Made by a program: the position numbers and the translations under genes. A model generated the notes under the pieces. That model had not been told where the DNA came from. It ran no database searches and saw nothing but the letters and a program-made list of their open reading frames with translations. From NCBI GenBank assembly GCA_003116995.1, contig BDSL01000011.1, positions 62,001-126,000 of the forward strand: a stretch of 64,000 bases of DNA, in the 5' to 3' direction. This DNA is from Yamagishiella unicocca. Taxonomy: Eukaryota; Chlorophyta; Chlorophyceae; Chlamydomonadales; Volvocaceae. Positions 23,501 through 35,500 of the stretch are shown here, piece after piece (position 1 is the stretch's first letter; each line of letters starts with the position of its first letter).

Positions 23501-26500
23501 GCGGCCCCCGCCCCTTCCCTCCCCCCTCCCCCCACCTTGAGCTGCACCACTGACACGGCGTAGAAGGTGACCACCAGGCAGGACCACAGCACGAAGGGCA
23601 TCAGCAGCCGCACGGTGTCGTTGGAGTCCAGCCGCAGATTGCGCTTGTGGTGGCCGTGGGCGTCCATACCCGGGGCCGGGAACACGGTGTGGGACCTGCG
23701 GCGGCAGGACGCACCCGCACCAGGCACGACGGGTGAGGCGGCCGCCCTCCGGACCCCAGACATCACCACACGGCGCCCGGGGCACTGCCCGGCTGCCGCA
23801 GTCAGAACACAAGACAACAAGCACCAGTGACAACGCCCAGCTCCCCGACGGCTTGTGCGTGATGGCATGCCTCGCGCACCCCACCCACCGCCCTCCACCC
23901 CACCGCCCCTGCCCCACCCAGGCGCCCCCAACCCCACCCACCCCACCGCCCCTGCCCCACCCAGTCGCATGCCGCCGTACCTGCGGGCCAGGCATGGCAT
24001 GCAGGTGGTCAGGCGGTACCACAACCAGCCGCGCCAGTTTTGGGAGGGCGCTGCCCGCCACTTGAGCTGCGACGGAGAGCGGCCCACTGCTGCGTGCGGC
24101 GGGCGGCTCGGCAGCGAGGCCTCACTGCCCGCTGGTGGCTTGGACAGGGTCGCCGCCGCCATGACGGTGGCGTGGAAGTTCGAGCGCTGTCGGACGCTCG
24201 TGGTGGGCTCCACGACGGCGTGGCGGTGTGTGGGCTTCATGCTGCTCTCGCCCCCCTCGCCGTCCGTCTGCGTGGGGATGAGGTATGGCGGTGCGGGGAG
24301 TCAGTACAGGGCAGGCACCCTAGGACAGGAGGGGACAGGGCAGGAGGGGACAGGCGCTCTCCAGGTTGGGGCCGGAACCCACCTTGTCCTGGTCGTCCTC
24401 GCCGTGCCCGTCCTGGTCGTCCTCGTCGTCGTCGTCGTCCTCCTCCTGCGACCCACCACGACGGGACGGGGACGGGCCAGGATAGGAAAGGAAGGCACAG
24501 GAAAGGTTAGGCGAGGGGAAGGAAGTCGCGGCAGCTCAGCGCCACAAGCTGCCGCAAGCTCAAGCCCGGCCTCGCGGCAGCTATCTGGCCTATGGCCGAG
24601 TCTGCCCACAAGTGCCACCTTGAGAAGATAGCAGCGGGCGATGTCGCAACCCACCCGCTGACGCAAGCGCGCACCCCCAATCCACGCTGCCGCCAATAAT
24701 GAGCGATCACCGAAACCTGGAGATCCCATAGGCCGCCTGAAGAAGTGGACCCATACACCCACACACACACACCCCTTATATAAAACACACACCCCTTGGG
24801 AGCTTCGGGTCTAGCAGCAGATCATCAACACCCGCCCGCCGCCGCCTCCCGCACCTCCAGCAGAGTCGTGTTCGCCAGCTGCGAGGTGAGCGCGCGGGTG
24901 AGCCCCACAGGGATTGCCAGGAAGGTGCCGTACAGCGTGTACCGCTGCACCGCCAGCTTCCTCAGCAGGTACGCCAGCAGCGCCGCCGCCAGCACCGACA
25001 CTCCGCAGCCCTCCGCCACCAGGAAGGCCAGCAGCAGGTTGTTGACATTCGAGGTGTTTTCCACGGCCATGTAAAGGAGGGAATCAAGGACCTGCGGGCG
25101 CGAGGTTGGCGGGCGTTTAGAGGTTAGGCGGGCGTTTAGAGGTTGGGAGGGGGCCGAGATCATCGACACTTAGGGCAGAGGCAGCCTGTCCGAGCCCAGC
25201 TAGCCGGCCCAGCGGCCCACCCACACGGACGAGCACTCATGGCTGACGCTAGTCACACAGTCGCACGCACACCCATGTCATGTCCTGTCATGTCTGTGTT
25301 CCCTGCCGCCATCCGCGCGGGCAGCTCGCTGCGCACCTTGCGGTAGCCGTTGAACAGGTCCGGTCCGGTCTTCATGAGGAACTGCCCGGCAGGAGTGGAG
25401 GAGATGTTGACGTGCTCATCCGACCAGTTCTTGTAGTTTTGGTAAATGTCCTTGCTGGAGGTGTAGACCTTCGTGGCCATGTCCTGCGCAACCGGCAGCA
25501 GGCGGCCCCGGGGCCGGTCAGCACCAGCCTGTCAGCACCAGCCCCCTGCTCCGCCCTGCCCCCTCCTGTTCCGCATGCACCCAGTCCTCCAGCATGCATC
25601 GCAAAACGTCTGTTCTCAACGATTTTTTCGGGCATCCACGGGTCTTCCTCGAACCCTCCTGTTCCGCAAGCACCCGCCTGCCTCCCTCCGCAAGCACCCG
25701 CCTGCCTCCCTCCGCGAGCACCCGCCTGCCTCCCTCCGCAAGCACCCGCCTGCCTCCCTCCGCAAGCACCCGCCTGCCTCCCTCCGCAAGCACCCGCCTG
25801 CCTCCCTCCGCAAGCACCCGCCTGCCTCCCTCCGCAAGCACCCGCCTGCCTCCCTCCGCAAGCACCCTCCTGCGCAACACAGCTACACCCATCCAGAGTA
25901 CACAGCGCCAGGTGGGGGCCACCTCCCCGCTTACCCAGAGTGTGATGTTGTTGTAAACGTCCTCCCCGGTGGTCGTGTTGACGCTCAACCAGGCCTGCAA
26001 GGGAGGGCGGCAAGGAAGACCAAGGGGCCGCAGACGCCCTTAGTCCCCAACCAAGTTCATCACGACACGGGCCCCCGCGTGGGGCACCAGCTGTGCACAC
26101 CCGCCCGAGCCTCTCGTCCGCTTCGAGGCCGGGACGGATGGGCGGACGGCCCCCACCAGACCGACAGCGACCGGGCGCCGCCCCACGGTGCCGTCGTTGC
26201 CGGTTCTACTGCCCGCTCGGCCGGCGAGGCGCCGCCCTGCGCCTCCACGCACCTTCATGCTGGTGTAGTAGTAGTGGTCTCTGATGACGGGTTTGTCCCA
26301 GTTGGCGTTGACCACGTAGTTGTTCAGGTCCTGCAGCGCGCAGAGGTGACAATGTTGGTTGCGAGTTGGTTGCATGTTGACGATGGCATGGTGTGATGCC
26401 TTCGCCAGGCCTCATCAGGCTCCGTGCCAGCAGGGGTTGGTGCCTCACTGCTAGCACGGAGCCCTAGGTGCAGGGCGGCGGGGGAGGGGCGGTCGAGGCA

Positions 26501-29500
26501 TCGTGCACCATGCATCATGCAGGCGGCGGCAGCCCTGCACTTGCCTTGACACCGGAGGCGTCATTGATGATGGACTCCCCAAAGCCCTGAAGCGTGGCAC
26601 AGAGCAAGGGAGGGGCGTTGGTCAGCACAGGAGGCCTCCTCAGCAACAATGTCTGCGCATTGTTTCAGGATAGATCGTCCGGGTACAGGTCCAGAAACGG
26701 TAACGGAAACTTCCAAAAAGCTGCTTCCTCCGCGGGAGCATGTTGCCCGACCGGCTGACCCGGCTCATAGCACGGAACGAGCCACCCCGCTGGCTCACCT
26801 CAATGTCACCGGTGCCGTACAAGTTCTCTGGTGCCTTGCCCTTGTAGATCTGATCCAGGGCCCGCACCTTCACCAGAACCTGCAGCGAACCGCACCACAG
26901 CACCAGCCACTTAGCCGCGCAGTGAGGGCGGGGCGGGGCGGGGAGGGGAGGGGAGGGGCGGGGAGGGACGGGGAGGGGCGGGGAGGGGCGGGGAGGGGCG
27001 GGGCGGGGAGGAGCCGCAGGCCCAGGCCACTGGGGCCGGTCGTGGCTGCCCGCTGTCCGCCCAGCAGCGCTCCTAGGGGCACCCGGTATCCGATGGCAGC
27101 AACAAACAAGGCCCTTCTGGTTCACTCGACAGGTGTACCCAGCCCCCAGCTCTGCCCCCGCTTACCTGGTGCAGCAGGCGCTGGGAGCGGCCGGCCGTGA
27201 CCAGCTGAGTCATGGAGTCCTGCTGGCCCTGTGAGCAGATGGGTTTCGTACGGGCTCAAACCACGCAGCGAGTTGGCAGCAACAGCAGCGAGGGAAAGCC
27301 TCGCCACCCAAATCAGACCCGACCCGACCCGATCGCCTCCTGTCAGGGCCTCACTGCGACGCAGCGGCGGCAAAACAACCACCACGCAGCTGTTCCCTTC
27401 ACCAGTGCTGCCGGGGCCCCCCTCTCACCCACCTTGATGCTGATCACCACGAGGGCAAAGCATATGGTGTGCGCTACAGCCAGCATGGCCATAGTCAGCA
27501 GGGCGCCCCGACGGAAGCGACGAAGCACCTGTAAGGGGGGGAGGCGGAGGAGGGGTAGGGTTAGGGTTAGGGGGGAGGATCGCGTGAGAGAGAGAGGGGA
27601 TCACAGCACAGGGCGGCCCCATGGTAAGTACGGTGCGGTGGGCAGGAGCACATGACGGGGCCGTTGCAGGGACCGCTAACCCGCCATCTGCCAGTTGTCA
27701 GGCGGTGCACCAGGGCACACCCCTCCGGACACACGGCAAGCCCCGTTTGACCTGCACGACGACGCAGTGCGGCACAGCGGGCCTCACACGTCCCACCTGT
27801 TCCGCCTCACTCGAGTCCATCAGCTTGATCAGGTTCCTGAAGCGCTTGCCCCGCTTGTACTCCGCGCCGCTGCTGGCCCCTGCGCGCAGCAACACGCAAC
27901 GTGCTCACATTAGGTTGGGTCGTCGCCACCAAGACCTGGCGGGACCCGGATTGCCCTCTCCTGCAAGTCCCCTCGACGCCGAGGAGGCTTGCGGGCCTCC
28001 AGCGCAGCATCCAAGATGGGCCGCGACTGCCTCCGTCACGGCCTTACAGAAGACTGCCTCCAACAGAGCAAGCTCGCGTTTTGCCATGTAGCACTAGGGA
28101 GCTCGGGGGCTCCGCCGAGCGCAGCCGGAGCCGAGGACAACGGAGCCGACCCACCTGACTGCCCGGACATGACGCTCTGGCCGCCGTTGCTGCCCGCGTC
28201 GTCGAAGTCCCCCGCGCCTGGCGGATACGCCTGTCCACCTGTCGGGGGCGCCAAGCCCGCCGGCAGGGCGGAGCCGGTGGATGAATTCCGGCGCACCGCG
28301 GCCACCACTCCCGTCCAGCCGCCAAACTCGGAGTTCCCCGACCGCACTGCCGGCCCCGAGGTGGGCCCCACGGCTGCTGGTGCGCGAATACTGTTCCGGT
28401 CCTCCGTCTCGTCGCTGACGTGGTCGGCGGCGTCCTCGTCTTCCTTCATGTCCTCATCGTATTTGTCCGTCTTGGGTTTCGCGTTCTGGTAGACCTCGCC
28501 CTTGGTCTCCACCCACTCGTGCACGCGCGACATGCTCTTGGCGTTCGGCGGCTGTCGGGTGTTGTACGGCACATACACACGTCGGACAAGTATTCAAGAC
28601 CACGCCCGGGTTACGTTCTCGTGCCCGGGGCCCGGGGCTCAGTCCCCGGTGTTCCGCGAAGCAGGCGCCCTCCCCAAGCGGGTAGGAGACTCCCTGCCTC
28701 CCCCCCTTGCCTCCCCCCCCTGGCCTCCCCCCCCCTTGCCTCCCCCCCCTGGCCTCCCCCCCCTCCCTGCCTCCCAGCCTCCTCCCCGTGCCTCCCCTAC
28801 CATGACATCGTCCGGGTCGTCGCTCTGCTTGCTGGCGACCTCGTCCTTGCTGCTGTCGCCACCTTTGCTGCTGGCGTCGTCCTTGGCGCCCTCCGCGCTG
28901 TCCTCCACGTCCAGGCCGTCAGCGGTCAAGGTGCGCGAGACACCCGCCGGCTCCTTCCGCTTGATGCCGCTGTCCTTTCGCTTCACGCTCACAGCGCCTG
29001 AAGGGGCGTTAAGTACCGAAAGACGGCGGCAGCGGCTCAGGCATACAGTACGGACAAAGACCAGATTCGTACATGACCGTTCGTGCAGGTGACCAGCTCA
29101 CGCACGACACAACCGCCCGTCAGCGGTGAACCCCCCTTCGACCCCCGCACTCCTCTCACCCGCTTCTTTGGCCAGCTCGCGTCGTGACGCCGCCCCCGCC
29201 AGCCCGCCGCCCATCACCACCCCCGGCAGCGGCAGCTCCAGCGACATACCCAGGGCCGATGGCCTGGGTGGGGCAGCCGGGGGACTCAGCTGCGGCCCGT
29301 TGTGCGAGCCGGAGCCGTTGCCGTGCGCCGTCAGCAGCTCCGCCGGGGACTTGACGGGCGTGCTGGGTGCAGTGGGGCGGGCCCTCCCCGAGCCTATGCG
29401 GCTCACGCCCCCGAACGTGGCGGCGAACCTAGCGGTGGAGCTCTTCTCCAGCCCGGCCGGCTTCTCGCTGCGGGAGGCCATGGAGCGGTTCGCCACGAAC

Positions 29501-32500
29501 TCCTCCATCTCCCGGATGGAAGGGGTGGCGGTGTCGGCGGGCGGCGGCGGCAAGACCAGCGGCGAGTCCGGCCCCGCCCCCGCCCCCCCCCCGGGCCGCG
29601 TCTCCGCCCCCGGCACCATGGGCGTCGCATACAGCCGCAGCAGCGCGGTGAGAGGCTGGCCCGAACCCGGCTTGCCCACCATCTGTATGGCGATCTTGAG
29701 GGGGTGCCCGTCCGAGTGGAGCGCCTCCAGCACGTGCACAGGACCCACCTGCAGCCGCGGCAGCGGCAGGTGACGTACGACAAGGAACACGGCATACAGC
29801 CATTCCCTTCCTCCCTCCCTGCCTCCCTGCCTCCCTCCCTGCCTGCCTCCCCCCACGGCAGCCCCGCTCCCCCAGCCTGCCCCACCTTGACCGTGGGGTC
29901 CTTGACGGTTTGCTTCAAGCTGCTCTTCTTGTTGCGGCTGCCTGCCACCAGCAGGTCGGCCACCTCCTCCCGCCCGGCCGGCAGCGGCAGCAGCGCAGTC
30001 AGCGACTGCCCCACAAGCGACTTGGTCGACACACCGAACAGCAGCCCGGCAGGCCGCGCATGCTCCTCCAGCACGGAGGTGATGCGGCCCAGCGCGTTCA
30101 GCTCCAACACACCCGTCAAGCTGTGCAGGGGCCACAGGTCCACGTGTACAACGTCCGAGTCCTGCTTGGCCTGCGGGCGGGGCTCGCCGCCGTCTGTGGA
30201 GACGCCCGCCGCCTCCGCCTCCTCGTCGTCCGACGTCACCAGCGGGATGTGCACCTGCAGGATGGCGGCGCGGACCTGAGCCGCCCGCTGAGCCGCCGCC
30301 AGCTCGGTGTTGTTGCGGCTGCTGGTCGGCCCGGCGCCGGGCAGCACCGGCGGCACGACCGACACCCGCCAGGAGCGGCCGGGATAGCGGATGGCCCTGC
30401 GAGCGGATGCGCATGTCCGGGGACGGGGTGCGGCGCCGGGGGAGCCGTGTTAGCAGGTGAGCTTGCCCCCGGCATGGACTGGGGCGCCGGCGTGTGTTGC
30501 GAAGGATGCTGCATGCATGCCGTACAACGATGCTGCATGCATGCCGTACAAGGATGCTGCATGCATACCGTACAAGGATGCTGCACGCATGCCGTACACG
30601 GCGTGTGGTGCCCGGTGCCGCGCTGCGCCCGGTGTCCAGACAGGACCCACCTTTCCAGCATCCTCGAGAAGGCGGCTGCGTTGCCCTGGTTGGAGCCGCT
30701 GCCGCGGCCGATGGACGAGTCGGACCTCAGCATGAGCTGCTGCTCCACTCCGTCAACCACCTCCCATAGGGCCCGGCCCAAGATCTGCAGCAGGTGGGGC
30801 ACGCGGCCGAAAAGCCCCCTCAGTTGCCTGCGCCGTAGCTGTCATTACTCCCACAACTTAAGCAGAGCACGGCCGCGGAGGTGAGACACGCGGCCATCAA
30901 CCTCCTCCTCCCCCTCCTCCTCGTGAGCTCCTGACTACGCCCGGTGCGCCCTGGCCCCCCACATCCTCCGCCCCAGTCTCCCACCTGGCTCCCCTCAAAC
31001 CCAAATAGCTGCTGGCACGGCGTGTCCTTGCTCACACCCGTGATGGTGCCCTCCGAGGAGATGCTCAGGCGCAGCCGCCGCTCGTTTGCCGCGGCCTCAA
31101 TGTTGGAGCTGCGGAGGGGGCAGGCGGCAGGCGGCAGGATTGCAACGGAGGAGGGCGGAAGACAGGTAGTAAGGACACGCAAGAGTTCAGGATTTAGGAA
31201 GAGCACACCAACCCACGCTGAAGAGCACACCAACCCACGCTGGGACCAGGGGTTGTTATGCAGCAGCTTTAGGACGCGACGACAGCTCACGGAACCCCCG
31301 GCCCCCTCCCCCGTCCCCCGCGGCCCCCGCTCACCTCATCATCCGGATGATGTGCAGGTGCTCGCCCACCAGCTCCGTGGACCCCACGGACACGTGCATG
31401 TACATCTTCTGTCCGTGCGCGTCGTGCATCTCCATGGTGGGGCCCTTGCCCACCTGGCGGCTGCAGCTCCACAGGTTGCGAGTGGTCGCGTGCAGGGCGG
31501 TGGCGTCCTGCACAGGGGGGGGAGAGGGGGGCAACGGACACCACCGCAACGGCACCGCGTTAAGGCGCAGCGGTTGTTGGGTGGGAGCGTCGGAAAGGCT
31601 CGGTTGGAGGGACGGACTCGCCGCCGCGAGATGAGGTGAGGGCGCAACACCGCATTCCACCGACTGGTCGCGTGTCCCGACCTAGCGGCCGCCTAGGGCT
31701 GCGTCAAACCAAAGCGAGCTTCCACTTGCCTTGAGCAGCTTCGTGTGCGTGTCCTTCCACGGGTGAGGCAGGAAGTCCTTCAGGTTGTAGCCGCCGATGA
31801 GGCCGTGCGCGGCACTCACGCCGCTCAGGATCGCCAAGCCGTGCCCCGCGCCCTTATGCCCGGCGTCGGTCCGGTCCTTAAAGGCGTCGCCGTCAGTCAG
31901 CTGGCCCCCCGGCGCGTTGCTGCCGCGGGGGCACAGGATGGTGGTCAGCTGCGGCGAGGCGAACTTGATGGCGCCCTTCTTGTCGGTGACCAGCATTAGG
32001 AACTGGTCCAGAGACGCCCGGCAGATCTTGACCTCGTACACGCTGGCGTCTCCCAGATCTGCAAGCAGCGGGGAGAAGCCAACATCAATAGCCCACATCG
32101 AAACACGCTCCAGGTTCAAGGACGCGATCACAACCTTAGGAGCGCGTTGCAGGAAGGGGGGAGCTTGCCGGGAACGGAACAATGAGTTCAGGAACAGGCT
32201 TGCTGACCACCTCCGCAACTGAGCCGCAGGGCGGGGGGGGAGGGCAGGGGGCTCACCAAGTGTCCTTGCCGCCGCCGCGCACGCCAGAGGGCTGCTGTAG
32301 CGGTGCGACACGTGGCAGGGGGCGCTGTTGCCGGCAGCTGTCCGCGCGATGATCCTGCGAGTGGGCGGCAGTTGGGCGGCAGTTGGGCGGGTGGGTGCAG
32401 GCGGGGCACGTGTCAGGGCACGCCATGCGGCGCGGTGGCCGTCCGGTCGGTGGTGGCGGGGGCGTGTACTGGTGGTGGCGGGTGTGAGCACTGGTGGTGG

Positions 32501-35500
32501 CGGGTGTGTGCCGGCGGCTGCTCTCACGTGTGCAGGATGTTGACCGACTCGCCCACTGGCTGGTGCTGGTCGATGTCGGTGGAGGGCCCCTGGTCCAGCT
32601 CCCAGCGGTCGATGGTGGAGGCGTTGATGGAGGAGGACGCCACGTTGGCCCGCAGTGCCGCCAGGTCGCCGTCACACACCAGGAAGTCACCCAGGTGGGC
32701 GCCGATGACGTCGTGGGGCAGGTAGCTGCGGGTGCAGGGGCAGGGTGAGGAGGTGTGCAGGGGCGGGGTGAGGAGGTGTGCAGGGGTGAGGGGGGGACGA
32801 GGAAGCGCAAATTCAGGACACGAGAAGCTTAGGTGGAGAACGGTTAGCAAGCGGAGTGCAGAGGAAATGAATGGCAAAGTGGAAGCGGAGTTGGAGGAGG
32901 AGGAGGAGGAGGAGGAGGAGGAGAGAGGCCGCACGGCCAGGAACCCTAGGACAGGTATGTGTGGATGGACTGAGGGAACCGGAACCCTGCGCCGCCAGGT
33001 GGCCGCTGCCCCCCCCCGCCAGCTCCCGGGCCGTCGCACCCAAAGTTAGCGACGAACTGCGGGTCGCAAGCCGCAATGACGCCGTTGGGTGCCACCCAGA
33101 AGTACGACACGTCCTTGGACACGTGCACCGGCTCCAGCAGCGCGATGAACGTCGAGTCCTCACCCACACCTGCGAGCACCCGCATGCAACGGCCGCATGC
33201 GGGTAAGCTTCATCAACCCCACCAGCGCACTGGCTGGCTCCAGTCATGTGGGGACCACATTGCACGGCACGTCGTACAATATATGTCGTACACCATGTAA
33301 GGTCCCTTTTTTAGAACGGGTTGCTGGTTTGCCGGTGCGCGCACCCGAGGCCTTGGTGATGGATACACGCAGCGGGAAGGCCATCCTGTCGTGATGCATG
33401 CCCAGGGCTGCCGCGGTGGCGTTGTTGCTGTCCTCCCCCAGCGAATCCACAGTCTGACCCAGCCCGGCCATGCTCTTCTCCACCAGGACCGCAAGGCAGG
33501 AGGTCATGCGCTTGCTGCTCTGCGGCGCCAGCAGCATGGTGATCAGCTTGCCGTCCAGCTCGCCTGGCGAGCCGGGCAGGGCAGTGAGAGGGGGGTCAGG
33601 CGGAACGGAAGCCAACTTCGCAAGGCGAATGACAGACAGCTACAGGTGCAGCGATAGGCAGGCGAAACACCAAACAAAGCCACCGTGTCAAGCGTCTACG
33701 CCAGCCAGTTGGCAATCCTGGGTAGTCCCCACAACAAAAAGGATCTACCATAACTGGTGGGTCTTAGCATTGCAACACGGCCGCGCACCCTGTCCCAGAC
33801 CGCTCGGTACCTTTCTTGTATCCGAACAGGTGGTGCACCTGCTTATTGGCCATCTGGATCTCGCCGGTCGCAGTTATGACGACAACGGCGGTCGCCAGCT
33901 CGTCCATCCGGCTCAGGGGGGTGCCTGCCAGGGGGCAGGGGCAGCCACGCGCATGCAAACCGGGTTGAAAGGGGGCTGGAGCGGCAACACCCTCCAGGGG
34001 GCGCGGCGACAACACTACCGCTTGCGTGCCGCGGTTGATCCCAGTGCGGGCGCGAGCGCAGCAAAGCAGCGTGGACCTCACCATCTGGCAGGAGGGGTCC
34101 GTTGCCGTCGTCGTTCTTCTCCTGCTCCAGCCGGTCCGCCTCCGTGTAGTACTCCAGGGAGGCCCATGGGTCGTTCTTGACGGTTTCGAGGAACTTGCCG
34201 TACAATCGTACGAGACGAAAGTTGGTGCCATACGTTTCAAGCACTAAGTGGTACGCCGCTTGTGCCTGGGGGCGCAGTCAACGCCACAGGTCATCAGCCA
34301 AAGTCACGCTGCAGCATCAGCCCCCTGGGCGGGCGTGTAGCGTGCCCTCGCTTCGAGGGGCAGCGGCGAGGACCGCCATCATGATCTGCAACCATCAACC
34401 ACAACGGTCACCCCAACCACCAACCAGCTCACCCGGGACACGGAGACCTCGATGTTGGCCAGCGCCTTGCTGAGGTACGTGAAGGACACGGTGTGAGAGT
34501 CCAGCGCCTTCCTGCGGGGGCCGCACGATTAGGGCAGGCGCCGGCGCGAGCTGAGCTGGTCCGGGCTGGCAGCAAATGAGACCACTCGCTCGTAGGGGGC
34601 CACCCCCACCACCATCGGATGGCCTTCCCGGCCGTAGCGCCGGGGGCAGGGCGCACCGCCGCCCCCTGGGCTCTGACCCCATGGCGCCACAAGGCTACCG
34701 CTCGCCGCCACCGCCGCCCGGTCCGACCCAAACCACACTCCCGCCGGCACCCACCAGAAGCTGCACATCGCGGTGAGCGCTTCTCGGTGCAGTCGCACCA
34801 CCATCCGCTGCTTGCGCTGGTACTCCACGAAGCTGCATGGGGGAGTGGAGGGACCGTGGGGGAGTGGAGGGGCCGCGGGGGAGTGGAGGGGCCGCGGGGG
34901 AGTCGAAGGGCCGTGTGGGAGTCGAAAGGTCGCGGGGAATTTGAAGGGCCGTGGGGAAGTGGAGGGGCCGTGGGGAAGTGGAGGGGCCGTGGGGAAGTGG
35001 AGGGGCCGGGGGGAAGTGGAAGGGCCGGGGGGAAGTGGAGGGGCCGTGTAGGAGTTGAAGGGGCTCGGGGGAGTCGAGGGGCCGAGTGGGAATCGAGGGG
35101 CCGCGAGAGAGTCGAGGGGCCGCGGGGGGGGACCGGGGGGCTCACGAAGCGCAGACAGCGCCAGGCAAAAGCGGCTACTACCGATTGGCCCATCAGCTCA
35201 TCGGGATGAGGGGAGGATAGTCCGGCAGCCGCGTACCCGACCCACAGTGCCGCGACCAGGCCCGTGCACTCACCCCAGCAGGTCCATGTTGGACCCTACC
35301 GCGCCGCCCGCGTTGGTCCCCGCCGCCTTCTGCTGCGCCTGCTGCAGCCTCACAAAGATCATGAAGCGGCCCATGATGCCCGGCTTCAGCTTGCGGGCGG
35401 CCTGGGGTCAGCGGTCGCACGGAGCAGCAGGGGTCGCGTTAGGTACGCCGGTGGTGTGTGTCACAGGTGGCCTCCTCCGTCTGTGGGACAGCCCAGCACA

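Noticed and set aside
24770..24795. TATATAAAAC in a sensor intron as a promoter
   Set aside because: No gene follows on the plus strand; it sits among CA-rich simple repeats inside an intron.
25473..26396. 307-codon plus-strand frame with HPPASLRK repeats
   Set aside because: It is produced by the 24-bp minisatellite and lies antisense to introns and exons of the sensor gene.
27556..27578. TTAGGG run as a chromosome end or fusion scar
   Set aside because: There are only three or so units, inside an intron of an intact gene that continues on both sides.
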